Shown here one piece after another: positions 1 to 7,166 of a DNA stretch of 14,344 nucleotides. Source of the DNA: Clostridiales bacterium (lineage in GTDB: Bacteria > Bacillota_A > Clostridia > Saccharofermentanales > Saccharofermentanaceae). The position numbers and the translations under genes are program-made. The notes beneath the pieces are model-generated. The model was not told where the DNA came from and made no database searches. It saw nothing but the letters and a program-made list of their open reading frames with translations. The stretch covers positions 1 to 14,344 of the forward strand of contig JAGCGE010000027.1 of assembly GCA_017649745.1 (NCBI GenBank), read 5' to 3'. Within the stretch, counting starts at the first letter, position 1. Every line of letters starts with the position of its first letter.

Positions 1-1
1 A

Positions 2-112
2 GTTATCGAGAATACGGATTTTGTAATTCCTACTCCTATGACACAGGAAAGACTCGAGGAGATCCTCATGGAATACGGCATGATGGAGCTCGCAGACGAT
101 TACAAAATCTAA
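2..112 (+). CDS. NifH-like iron protein (reductase component), 3' end only
   Basis: Only the last 36 codons lie in the window; the gene starts upstream. The visible tail carries VIPTP followed by [12 protein letters not shown], which matches the C-terminal tail of nitrogenase iron protein (Azotobacter NifH has VIPTPIT, then LEELLMEFGIME). NifH-type proteins are homodimeric ATPases holding one [4Fe-4S] cluster and pass electrons to a NifDK-type partner. Two such partners follow in the same direction, so this is probably the electron donor for D1K1 and D2K2. The P-loop and cluster cysteines lie outside the window and were not seen. BchL/ChlL, CfbC and MarH belong to the same superfamily, so the tail alone does not show which subgroup this is. 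The next gene starts 24 bases later, consistent with one operon. Confidence 0.82.
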   Translation, partial: VIENTDFVIPTPMTQERLEEILMEYGMMELADDYKI

Positions 113-136
113 ATTTTTCGGAAAGGAAAGAAAATT

Positions 137-1126
137 ATGGCAGGCATTTATCAGTCAATTACAGAACTCGTCGGAAGAACACCTCTTCTTCAGTTGAACG
201 GTTACGACAAAGCACACGGACTCGGAGCAGACATCATCGGTAAGCTCGAGTACTTTAACCCGAATCAGAGCGTTAAGGATCGTATCGCACTCGCGATGAT
301 CGAGGACGCAGAGCAAAGCGGCAAGCTCAAGCCGGGCTACACTGTTGTTGAGACAACAAGCGGTAATACAGGTATCGGTCTTGCAGCTATCGCAGCAGCA
401 AAGGGCTATCCGTTCAGAGTATATATCCAGGATCAGGTTTCTGAGGAGAGATTCAAGGTGATCAAGGCTTTTGGCGGTAAGACCATTAAGCTTTCTGAGG
501 AGCCTACCATCGCTAAGACACTTCAGGAGACAAACGGTGACTTTGTCGCAGCTATCAAGTCTTTGAAGGAAAATGTTCTCGATAAGGAAGAGGGTGTTGT
601 ATTTGTAGATCAGTGCTCAAACCCTGCAAACCCTAATGTTCATAAGAGAACAACAGGTCCTGAGATCTGGGAAGATACGGACGGTAAGGTTGATATCCTC
701 GTTGCATGCGTAGGTACAGGCGGAACCATCTCCGGAACAGGAGCTTATCTTAAGTCCAAGAATCCTGATATTAAGGTCGTAGGTGTTCAGCCGGGTCCTA
801 ACTCACTTCCTTCTGAAGAGAAGCCTGAGCCTGATGAGGAGATCACCGGTGTTCATCCGTTCGACGGAGTTCCGGATAATATCATCCCTGCTACTCTCGA
901 CAGAAATATCTATGACGAAGTTATCAGAGTCGAGGCAGTTGAGGCTTATCAGGCAGCAAGAGATGTTGCTAAGCATGACGGTATCCTTATCGGTACATCT
1001 TCAGGTGCAGCACTTTTCGCAGCAACTGAGCTTGCTAAAAGACCTGAGAACAAGGGCAAGAAGATCGTAGCTGTATTCCCTGATACAGGTCTTCGTTACC
1101 TTTCCACTAATCTTTTTGCAGAATAA
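137..1126 (+). CDS. cysK: Divergent cysteine synthase-like PLP enzyme (CysK family)
   Basis: A 329-residue protein of the fold-type II PLP family, close in length to O-acetylserine sulfhydrylase, which makes cysteine from O-acetylserine and sulfide. The Schiff-base lysine is K47 in NQSVKDR; the substrate loop TSGNTG is at 74-79; the phosphate-binding GTGGTISGTG is at 193-202; GTSSGAA is at 286-292. Two normally conserved parts differ. The MPETMS segment is replaced by YIQDQVS (about 97-103), and the GIGAGFIP loop is replaced by a longer stretch containing HPFDGVPDNIIP (240-251). The fold and PLP chemistry look intact, but substrate preference may differ from housekeeping CysK. The gene sits between the nifH-like and nifD-like genes with gaps of 24 and 25 bases and a purine-rich ribosome site before its ATG, so it is part of the operon. 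It could supply cysteine for Fe-S clusters or use a sulfur nucleophile made by the reductase; both roles are inference. Confidence 0.9.
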   Translation: MAGIYQSITELVGRTPLLQLNGYDKAHGLGADIIGKLEYFNPNQSVKDRIALAMIEDAEQSGKLKPGYTVVETTSGNTGIGLAAIAAAKGYPFRVYIQDQVSEERFKVIKAFGGKTIKLSEEPTIAKTLQETNGDFVAAIKSLKENVLDKEEGVVFVDQCSNPANPNVHKRTTGPEIWEDTDGKVDILVACVGTGGTISGTGAYLKSKNPDIKVVGVQPGPNSLPSEEKPEPDEEITGVHPFDGVPDNIIPATLDRNIYDEVIRVEAVEAYQAARDVAKHDGILIGTSSGAALFAATELAKRPENKGKKIVAVFPDTGLRYLSTNLFAE

Positions 1127-1151
1127 TCTTAATCAAGAGGTTTAACATAAA

Positions 1152-2618
1152 ATGCCTACTAATCTCAGTAATTCCAACGTAGCTACAAGAGAGAACCGAA
1201 TCGGTTCCATCACAGGCTACGTAGGAACATTAAAAGATCTCGCTACACAGAGCCAGTGCGGAACGCTCAAGGGCTGTTCCAGATGCTTTTCCCAGTCAAG
1301 TACGTGTCTATCCACGTGCGGCCTGGGACAGCTTGCCGGCATAAGAGATGTAGCGATCATACACCACGGTCCTGCAGGTTGTTCCGTTGCAGCATCCGGA
1401 GCTTATTATATGTCCAAGGTAATGTCGAAAAAGCGCGGCGTTACAAGTGACACAGTATATGTCGGAACAGACATGAACGAGAATGACACGATCTTCGGTT
1501 CTACAAATACCTTGAGAAGTGTCATCCTTGAAGTCAACAAGAGATATTCGCCTAAGGCTATCTTCGTATCTAGTTCCTGTGCAACGGGTATCATCGGTGA
1601 GGACATTGACAGTATCGTTGACGAGGTAAGAGACGAGGTCGGCGTACCGATCGTGGCAGTACACTGTGAAGGTTTTAAGTCACGTATCTGGGCAACTGGT
1701 TTTGATATTTCAGATCACGCCGTTTTGCAGTCTATCGTTCAGCCGCCTAGAGAAGGCGTTAAGACGAATAAGATCAACTTCAAGAACTTTTTCGAGAGCG
1801 CCAGGCCTGAGATAATCGAGATGTTCAAGAACTTCGACTTGGATCCTGTGTTCCTTTACTGTAACTCTACTGTTGAGGAGTTGTCGCACCTTTCTGAGGC
1901 TGTGGCTACAACATGTATCTGCGGTACTTTGGGTAACTACTTAGGTAACGTTCTCGAAGAAAAGTACGGAGTTCCTTATATCCGAAGCATCAACCAGTGC
2001 GGTATCAAGGGCTTTGAGACTTGGCTCCGTGAGATCGGAAGAGTAACGGGAAGATCCGAGAAGGTCGAGAAATATATCGAAGAGCAGCGTGCTATCTACA
2101 TTCCTCAGATCGAAGAGGTCAAGAAGGAACTTAAGGGACTTACGGCTGTTCTCGGAATGGGTCCGGGCTATACGTTCGAGGTATCACGTGTACTTGACGA
2201 ACTCGGCATCAAGGTCGTATGGGCACTTGCTTGGCACTACGACAAGAAATATGAGAACGGTGATGTTCCGCCTTCAATGAAGTACCTCCTCGATAACGAC
2301 ATCGACTTCGAGGCAAGCGTAGCGGATCAGCAGAACTATGAAGTTATGAATATCCTTCATAAGTATCAGCCTGATATGTACCTTTCACGTCATCCGGGTT
2401 CAACGGTATGGGCGATCAAGAACGGAACACCTGCTATTTATGTTGCCGACGAGTACATGATCTTCGGTTACAAGCATACTCTTGAATTCGCGAAAACGAT
2501 CGTTGACGCGATCAAGAACAGAAGCTTCGAGGAAAACCTCGCAAAAAGATCCAAGCTTCCATATACAGACTGGTGGTACAAGCAGGATGTTGATACATTC
2601 CTGGAGGAGAGTAAATAA
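1152..2618 (+). CDS. Nitrogenase-like component 1 alpha subunit (NifD-like), first copy (D1)
   Basis: A 488-residue protein (NifD is about 490). Aligning landmarks by eye, C52, C77 (HHGPAGC) and C143 (SSCATGIIGED) match NifD P-cluster ligands C62, C88 and C154. C257 matches FeMo-co ligand C275: the next 15 residues lead to EEKYGVP, as NifD leads to EEKYGIP. The position of the second ligand, H442, is A432 (GTPAIYVA), followed by D433 and E434. NifD R96, Q191 and H195 correspond to Y85, W180 and F184. N2 fixation is therefore unlikely; a cofactor-bearing reductase of another substrate is the best reading. The N-terminus has extra cysteines C36, C42, C45 and C56. Its last base is the first base of the K1 start (TAATG), which implies coupled translation and a D1K1 heterotetramer. 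Relatives to consider are NifE, MarD and uncharacterised Nfl group IV proteins. Confidence 0.9.
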   Translation: MPTNLSNSNVATRENRIGSITGYVGTLKDLATQSQCGTLKGCSRCFSQSSTCLSTCGLGQLAGIRDVAIIHHGPAGCSVAASGAYYMSKVMSKKRGVTSDTVYVGTDMNENDTIFGSTNTLRSVILEVNKRYSPKAIFVSSSCATGIIGEDIDSIVDEVRDEVGVPIVAVHCEGFKSRIWATGFDISDHAVLQSIVQPPREGVKTNKINFKNFFESARPEIIEMFKNFDLDPVFLYCNSTVEELSHLSEAVATTCICGTLGNYLGNVLEEKYGVPYIRSINQCGIKGFETWLREIGRVTGRSEKVEKYIEEQRAIYIPQIEEVKKELKGLTAVLGMGPGYTFEVSRVLDELGIKVVWALAWHYDKKYENGDVPPSMKYLLDNDIDFEASVADQQNYEVMNILHKYQPDMYLSRHPGSTVWAIKNGTPAIYVADEYMIFGYKHTLEFAKTIVDAIKNRSFEENLAKRSKLPYTDWWYKQDVDTFLEESK

Positions 2619-3916
2619 TGGCTAAATTACTTGATAAGCAAAGATATAAATGCGCACTGGCTGCCATGCAGACCGTGCAGGCGATCGACAGGGCTCTGCC
2701 GATCCTCCACTCGGGTCCGGGCTGCGCACAGAAACTTTCCGATACCAACGGAAGCTCGGGATACTTTTCACCGAACATCTTTCCTTGTACGAGCATCAAC
2801 GAAAAGGACGTTGTATTCGGAGGCGTTAAGAAACTTAATTCGACTATAGACAATGCTCTTAAAGTCATAGATGCAGATCTATATGTTGTTCTCACGGGAT
2901 GTATCCCTGAGATCGTAGGTGATGATTCGGGTGAAGTCGTTTCTCGATTCGAAGATGCTGATAAGCCTGTTATCTACGCTCCGACTGCAGGATTTAAGGG
3001 CAACAACTACAAGGGCCACGAGCAGGTCGTAGACGCGATCGTTGAGCAGTATCTCAAGAAGTCCGACAAGAAGCAGAAGGGACTTATCAATATCTGGGCG
3101 GACGTTCCTTATCAGGATCTTTTCTGGCTCGGAAATCTTAGGGCATTAGAAAAGCTTGTTGCCGAATTGGGATTAACTCCTAACACGATATTCGGTTACA
3201 ACAGAGGCATCGAGAACATCAACAAGATCCCTGAAGCAGAGTTCAATCTTCTCGTTTCACCTTGGGTGGGCCTCAGTAACGTAAAGAAGATGGAGCGTAA
3301 GTTCGGTACACCTTATCTTCATTATCCGACGCTTCCTATCGGCGCCACAGAGACCAGTAAGTTTCTAAGAGAAGTCGGTAAGTTCGCAGGAGTTGATGAA
3401 GCAAAGGTTGAAGCGGTGATCAAGGAACACGAGGACTACTATTATTACCTCATCGGAAGATACGCAGACCTCTTCCTCGAGAACCGCGTCATCAACAAAC
3501 AGTTCACTGTTGTGGCTGACGCACAATATTCACTCGGAATCACCAAGTTCCTGGTAAACGACTTAGGTCTCATCCCCGCAAAGCAGTTCGTCGTTGATGA
3601 CACTCCGAAGAACTACAGAGATCAGATCACCGAAGAGTTTAAAAAGCTCAACTTCGGTATCGAGGCCGAGGTATCCTTCGAGACAGACGGCTTCAAGATC
3701 CATAGTGAGATCAAGGAGCACGACTATCACGGATATCCGCTGGTACTCGGCGGTTACTACGAAAAAGAAGTGACCGAGAGCCTCAAGGGCAACTTCCTGA
3801 ATATCTCCTGGCCTGTACAGGACAAGGTGGTATTCGACAGATCATATGTCGGTTATGAGGGCGGTATCCGCCTCATCGAGGACATCTATACAGTAGCAGT
3901 TTCCCGATTTAACTGA
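2618..3916 (+). CDS. Nitrogenase-like component 1 beta subunit (NifK-like), first copy (K1)
   Basis: A 432-residue NifK/NifN-type protein, about 90 shorter than Azotobacter NifK, mainly at the N-terminus. The three P-cluster cysteines are present: C12, C36 (HSGPGC) and C95 (TGCIPEIVGDD, matching NifK TTCMAEVIGDD around C153). A fourth cysteine is C57. Other family landmarks are VVFGG at 65-69, SPW at 214-216 (NifK QPW) and FDRSYVGYEGG at 406-416 (NifK ends with a similar LGYEGA). The start codon overlaps the D1 stop by one base, so the two chains should be made in equal amounts and form the alpha2beta2 partner of the NifH-like protein. An intact cluster-binding set means that it can hold a P-cluster-like or [4Fe-4S] cluster with D1. 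It could be catalytic or a NifN-like scaffold. After the stop comes an 84-base gap with a long hairpin. Confidence 0.88.
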   Translation: MAKLLDKQRYKCALAAMQTVQAIDRALPILHSGPGCAQKLSDTNGSSGYFSPNIFPCTSINEKDVVFGGVKKLNSTIDNALKVIDADLYVVLTGCIPEIVGDDSGEVVSRFEDADKPVIYAPTAGFKGNNYKGHEQVVDAIVEQYLKKSDKKQKGLINIWADVPYQDLFWLGNLRALEKLVAELGLTPNTIFGYNRGIENINKIPEAEFNLLVSPWVGLSNVKKMERKFGTPYLHYPTLPIGATETSKFLREVGKFAGVDEAKVEAVIKEHEDYYYYLIGRYADLFLENRVINKQFTVVADAQYSLGITKFLVNDLGLIPAKQFVVDDTPKNYRDQITEEFKKLNFGIEAEVSFETDGFKIHSEIKEHDYHGYPLVLGGYYEKEVTESLKGNFLNISWPVQDKVVFDRSYVGYEGGIRLIEDIYTVAVSRFN

Positions 3917-3925
3917 TAAAACGTG

Positions 3926-3968
3926 TGGGAATATACCGAGTGCATTTTTTGTGCTTGGTATATTCTCG
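3926..3968 (+). promoter_or_regulatory. Long intercistronic RNA hairpin between K1 and the NifX-like gene
   Basis: Arms 3929-3944 (GAATATACCGAGTGCA) and 3950-3965 (TGTGCTTGGTATATTC) pair over 16 positions, three as G-U, around a five-T loop; a few weaker pairs extend it to 3926 and 3968. The stem is AT-rich and is followed by TCGTTTATAACC rather than a clean T-run, so it is not a typical intrinsic terminator. It fills the only long gap inside the operon. Likely roles are stabilising the upstream D1K1 message, a processing site, or partial attenuation so that downstream genes are made at lower level. Confidence 0.72.
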
Positions 3969-3975
3969 TTTATAA

Positions 3976-3990
3976 CCTTTTTCGAAAAGG
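3976..3990 (+). promoter_or_regulatory. Small hairpin covering the ribosome site of the NifX-like gene
   Basis: CCTTTT (3976-3981) can pair with AAAAGG (3985-3990) around a TCG loop. The second arm contains the AAGG of the Shine-Dalgarno AAAAGGAGA that serves the ATG at 4001. The six-base stem is weak, so any masking of the ribosome site would be mild. It may simply reflect a T-run next to a purine-rich ribosome site. Confidence 0.3.
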
Positions 3991-4000
3991 AGATTAAAAA

Positions 4001-4405
4001 ATGGCATATTACATAGCGATCGGTTCTTCCGACGGCGTCAATACTGACCTTAAGTTCGGTGAAGTCGAAAAGTTCCTGATCTATAAGGTCGAAGGCACGG
4101 ATTACGAGCTCTACGAAAAGCGCGAAGTAGCAGACGCGGACGGCTGCGCTACTAAGTGCGGCGACAAGAACGGATGCTCCGGCTCAGGGCACGGCTGCGG
4201 CGGCGGTGAAGAAGTGGCAGCGAAGGTCACGGCCATAGAGGATTGCCGTGCGGTGGTCTGCAAGAAGATCGGTTTTCAGGCACAAAAGCAGTTCGAGAAA
4301 AGAGCAATCTCGGTATTCGATATCGAGACTACGATCACGGACGCGCTCGACAAGATCGCAGGCTACTACAATAAGATAGATAACAATCGATCTTTGAGAA
4401 CTTAA
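4001..4405 (+). CDS. NifX / NifB-C-terminal type cofactor-binding protein with Cys-rich loop
   Basis: A 134-residue protein matching the dinitrogenase iron-molybdenum cofactor domain (Nitro_FeMo-Co family: NifX, NafY, VnfX and the NifB C-terminal domain). The N-terminal part (IAIGSSDGVNTDLKFG, 5-20) is the first strand and loop of this fold. DCRAVVCKKIG (81-91) and the segment AISVFDIETTITDALDKI (102-119) are its second half. Between them is a loop with C49, C53, C59 and C66, plus H64, rich in glycine; C82 and C87 follow. Family members bind and carry the nitrogenase cofactor or its precursor. This one lies between the two DK pairs, with AAAAGGAGA before its ATG and 15 bases to D2, so carrying a metallocluster between them is the obvious hypothesis. 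The loop could bind an Fe-S cluster or another metal. There is no radical-SAM part, so it is not NifB itself. Confidence 0.82.
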   Translation: MAYYIAIGSSDGVNTDLKFGEVEKFLIYKVEGTDYELYEKREVADADGCATKCGDKNGCSGSGHGCGGGEEVAAKVTAIEDCRAVVCKKIGFQAQKQFEKRAISVFDIETTITDALDKIAGYYNKIDNNRSLRT

Positions 4406-4420
4406 TGAGAGGAGAACGAC

Positions 4421-5875
4421 ATGGCTAAAGTAACTTACTCAGGTGTAAGAGAGAGCAAGCCCGGAAGAGTCAATGATCTGGGCTCGACAGGTAAGGAAGT
4501 CGAAGAGAATTTCAGAAAAGGATGTCTTAAAAGGGCGGACAGGAGCTTTGCCCAGGGACTTCAGTGCCAGCAGATCAATAGCCTTGCCGCGCTGATGTCT
4601 CTTGAAGATGCGGTCTTCATCTCCCACTCGCCTCAAGGCTGTGTGGGATGTGCGATCATGGCTATCGATATGTACCGCGTCGGACAGATCCACAGAGGTG
4701 TAAGAAACGTAAAGAATCCGCGACTGATCGTAACAAATCTCGATCAGAAGAGCGTAGTCTTCGGCGGGGAGCCGAAGCTTCGTGAAGCAGTGGAGAAAGC
4801 TATAGACAGATACTCACCGAAGCTTATCTTTGTATTTACTTCATGTGCTTCCGGCATCATCGGTGATGACGTGGACGCGATCTGTGACAGCCTTCAGAAG
4901 GACTATCCTGATACGCTCCTTGTTCCGATACACTGTGAAGGATTTAAATCCAAGATCTGTGCATCGGGTTTTGACGCAGCGTTTATCTCCATCAACAAAT
5001 ATATTCTCAAGCATCAGAAGATAGAAAAAGAGGAAGGTCTCATAAATCTCTTCGCTCCGACTACCGTAAGTTATGCGGACCAGAAAGAGATGGAGAGGAT
5101 GCTCAAACTTCTCGGAGCTAAGGTTAACTATATCCCGTTCTACAGTTCTCTTGAGAAGATCCGTAAGATCCCTGCAGCGCAGGCCTCTACATCCATCTGT
5201 AAGGTCTTCGCGGACGAGTTCATGAAGACTTTGGAAGAGGACTACGATATTCCGTATTCTCACACTGTCATGCCTATCGGTATCCGTAATACAGACAAGT
5301 GGTACAGAGGAATCGCGAAGGTCATTGGCAAGGAAAAAGAAGTCGAGGAGATCATCGCCCGCGAGCATGAGAGGATCGAGCCGCTGGTAAAAAAGATCCG
5401 CGACAGGCTTCAGGGAAAGAGAGTATTCATCTGCGGCGGTACAGGACGTTCCTTTGCAGCAGCTGCTCTTATCGATGACTTCGGAATGGAACTTATCGGT
5501 CTTGAGACCCCGACTTATGATGACGATGCACAGATCGATATCGAATACCTTAACGGCATTCACAAAGACTTCGTGATCGACATCGCGAACATGCAGCCGT
5601 TCGAACAGGTAAATCTCGTCAACCGTCTTAAGCCGGATGCTTTTATCGGTGTTCCGGAGTGGGCCGCTAAACTTGGCGTTCCGACAACTCACGTTCTCGA
5701 CGGCAAGCGTCCGACCATGGGTTACGACGGACTTCTGTTCCTCGGAAACAAGATCGCGGACCAGCTGGAGAACCCGGGCTTCAATAAAAAACTCGCTGCT
5801 CATTCGAAGCTCCCGTATAAGGATTCCTGGTATGAGCAAAACCCGTTTAAGTATATAACCGAGGGAGGAAACTAA
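4421..5875 (+). CDS. Nitrogenase-like component 1 alpha subunit (NifD/NifE-like), second copy (D2)
   Basis: A 484-residue NifD-type protein. P-cluster-equivalent cysteines are C49, C74 (HSPQGC) and C142 (TSCASGIIGDD). C260 lies 12-13 residues before EEDYDIP, which matches the FeMo-co ligand C275 of NifD. The H442 position is L426, with H424 two residues earlier. The NifD Q191 position is C180 and H195 is F184, in the HCEGFKS motif shared with D1. The C-terminal part (GYDG at 434-437, NPGF at 451-454) follows NifD well. With D1 it shares the tail SKLPYxDxWYxQ (462-473). It could be a scaffold like NifE on which the cofactor matures, or a second catalytic alpha subunit with a different substrate; the sequence does not decide. 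The ribosome site GAGGAG precedes the ATG, and K2 begins two bases after the stop. Confidence 0.88.
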   Translation: MAKVTYSGVRESKPGRVNDLGSTGKEVEENFRKGCLKRADRSFAQGLQCQQINSLAALMSLEDAVFISHSPQGCVGCAIMAIDMYRVGQIHRGVRNVKNPRLIVTNLDQKSVVFGGEPKLREAVEKAIDRYSPKLIFVFTSCASGIIGDDVDAICDSLQKDYPDTLLVPIHCEGFKSKICASGFDAAFISINKYILKHQKIEKEEGLINLFAPTTVSYADQKEMERMLKLLGAKVNYIPFYSSLEKIRKIPAAQASTSICKVFADEFMKTLEEDYDIPYSHTVMPIGIRNTDKWYRGIAKVIGKEKEVEEIIAREHERIEPLVKKIRDRLQGKRVFICGGTGRSFAAAALIDDFGMELIGLETPTYDDDAQIDIEYLNGIHKDFVIDIANMQPFEQVNLVNRLKPDAFIGVPEWAAKLGVPTTHVLDGKRPTMGYDGLLFLGNKIADQLENPGFNKKLAAHSKLPYKDSWYEQNPFKYITEGGN

Positions 5876-5876
5876 A

Positions 5877-7166
5877 GTGTCTAATGTAATGGAAAACCCA
5901 AAGGGCGGCTGCGTATTGGCAGGTATTAATTCAGTCCTCGGCGCCATCGACCGAGTATGCCCGATCTACCATTCGGGTCCCGGCTGCTGCATGCAGACCT
6001 CTGCATCCGATCAGGGTCAGTCGGGTCACAAGAGTTCATGCTTTGTAAGTTCAGTTTCTATCCCTTCTTCTAACATGCTCGAAAAAGAAGTCGTGTTCGG
6101 CGGAACCAATAAGCTCAGAACGACGATCCAGGGAGCAGTCGATATCATAGATGCGGATGCATATTTTGTCCTTACCGGATGTACGGCCGGAATCATCGGC
6201 GACGATATCGTAAGCGTGACCAACGAGTTCTCGGAAAAAGGCATTCCTGTCTATCCGATCGAGACTCCGGGCTTTGCAGGTGACAGCAACTTAGGCTATG
6301 AGACAGTCTGGAACACCTTCATCGATCAGGTCATCGAAACCGATGTTCCGAAGGACGACAAGCTCGTTAATATATTCGGCATCATCCCTTATCACGATCC
6401 GTTCTGGAGCGGTGCTCTCGAAGAGATCGACCGCATCTTAAGTCAGCTGGGACTTAAGGTGAATACGTTCTTTACCAAAGGTCAGGGCATCGACACGATA
6501 AGGAAATGTTCCGGTGCTGCACTTAATATCGTTATCAGCCCGTGGCTCTTCACAGGTCCTGCCAAAAAGTTCGAGAAGAAATTCGGTGTCCCGTTTATCC
6601 GTATTCCGGGAATGTTCGTAGGTGCGACCGACACGACGAGATTTGTCAGGGACGTTGCATCAGCACTGGACCTGGATAACGATCTCGTGGAGAAGGTGAT
6701 CGCCCGTGAAGAAAAGTATGTCTATAACTATCTGGAGCAGGCTATCGGTGTCTTAAGCTGGAAGAGATTTGCTGTAGTATCAGACGCGAATAATGCAATA
6801 GGTTTCACAAGATATCTGGCCAACGATTACAGCTTCACGCCTGTACTCGTTATCATCTCCGAGCCGATCTTCAGGCAGGAAGATAAGGATCGGATCATAA
6901 AGGAGATCCAAGACCTTGAATATGCAAGACCGCCTAAGGTCCTGTTTCTTACCGATCAGTACGAGATCAACAAAGCCATCCGCGAGGAAGAGCAGGAGAT
7001 CACGCTTCTTATCGGAAGCAGTAATGACAGAGAGATCGCCCTTGAGAAAGACATCCAGTTTATCCTGGGTTCGTTCCCGATGAGCGAGAGACTGATCTTC
7101 AACCGCACCTACACGGGATACCGCGGAAGCCTCACGTTTACCGAGGATATCTATGACAACAACTGA
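5877..7166 (+). CDS. Nitrogenase-like component 1 beta subunit (NifK/NifN-like), second copy (K2)
   Basis: A 429-residue NifK/NifN-type protein. The three cluster cysteines are C12, C37 (HSGPGC) and C102 (LTGCTAGIIGDD); C38 directly follows C37, and C28, C55 and C211 are additional. VVFGG is at 72-76, SPW at 221-223 and FNRTYTGYRGS near the end (408-418). It resembles K1 throughout (HSGPGC, IDADxYxVLTGC, VGATxTxRFxR), so the two are paralogues. I chose the GTG at 5877 because GGGAGG lies nine bases upstream and because it leaves C12 in the family position; an ATG at 5889 is possible but lacks a spaced ribosome site. It should pair with D2. The 3' end overlaps the GNAT gene by 14 bases. No histidine or cysteine positions identify it as strictly NifN, so catalytic or scaffold roles both remain open. 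Confidence 0.87.
   Translation: MSNVMENPKGGCVLAGINSVLGAIDRVCPIYHSGPGCCMQTSASDQGQSGHKSSCFVSSVSIPSSNMLEKEVVFGGTNKLRTTIQGAVDIIDADAYFVLTGCTAGIIGDDIVSVTNEFSEKGIPVYPIETPGFAGDSNLGYETVWNTFIDQVIETDVPKDDKLVNIFGIIPYHDPFWSGALEEIDRILSQLGLKVNTFFTKGQGIDTIRKCSGAALNIVISPWLFTGPAKKFEKKFGVPFIRIPGMFVGATDTTRFVRDVASALDLDNDLVEKVIAREEKYVYNYLEQAIGVLSWKRFAVVSDANNAIGFTRYLANDYSFTPVLVIISEPIFRQEDKDRIIKEIQDLEYARPPKVLFLTDQYEINKAIREEEQEITLLIGSSNDREIALEKDIQFILGSFPMSERLIFNRTYTGYRGSLTFTEDIYDNN

Noticed and set aside
4841..5947. A 368-codon open frame on the minus strand.
   Set aside because: It lies antisense to D2, whose protein has clear family motifs; the frame has no recognisable domain and no ribosome site. It is a shadow caused by codon bias.
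2..7166. A true N2-fixing nif operon.
   Set aside because: The His442, His195, Gln191 and Arg96 equivalents are absent in both D subunits, no nifB is seen, and the gene order with cysK and GNAT is not that of nif. Genes outside the window could not be checked.
2..7166. A protochlorophyllide or chlorophyllide reductase (Bch/Chl) or CfbCD system.
   Set aside because: Both D subunits keep the FeMo-co-type cysteine, two DK pairs share one H, and no tetrapyrrole genes are present.
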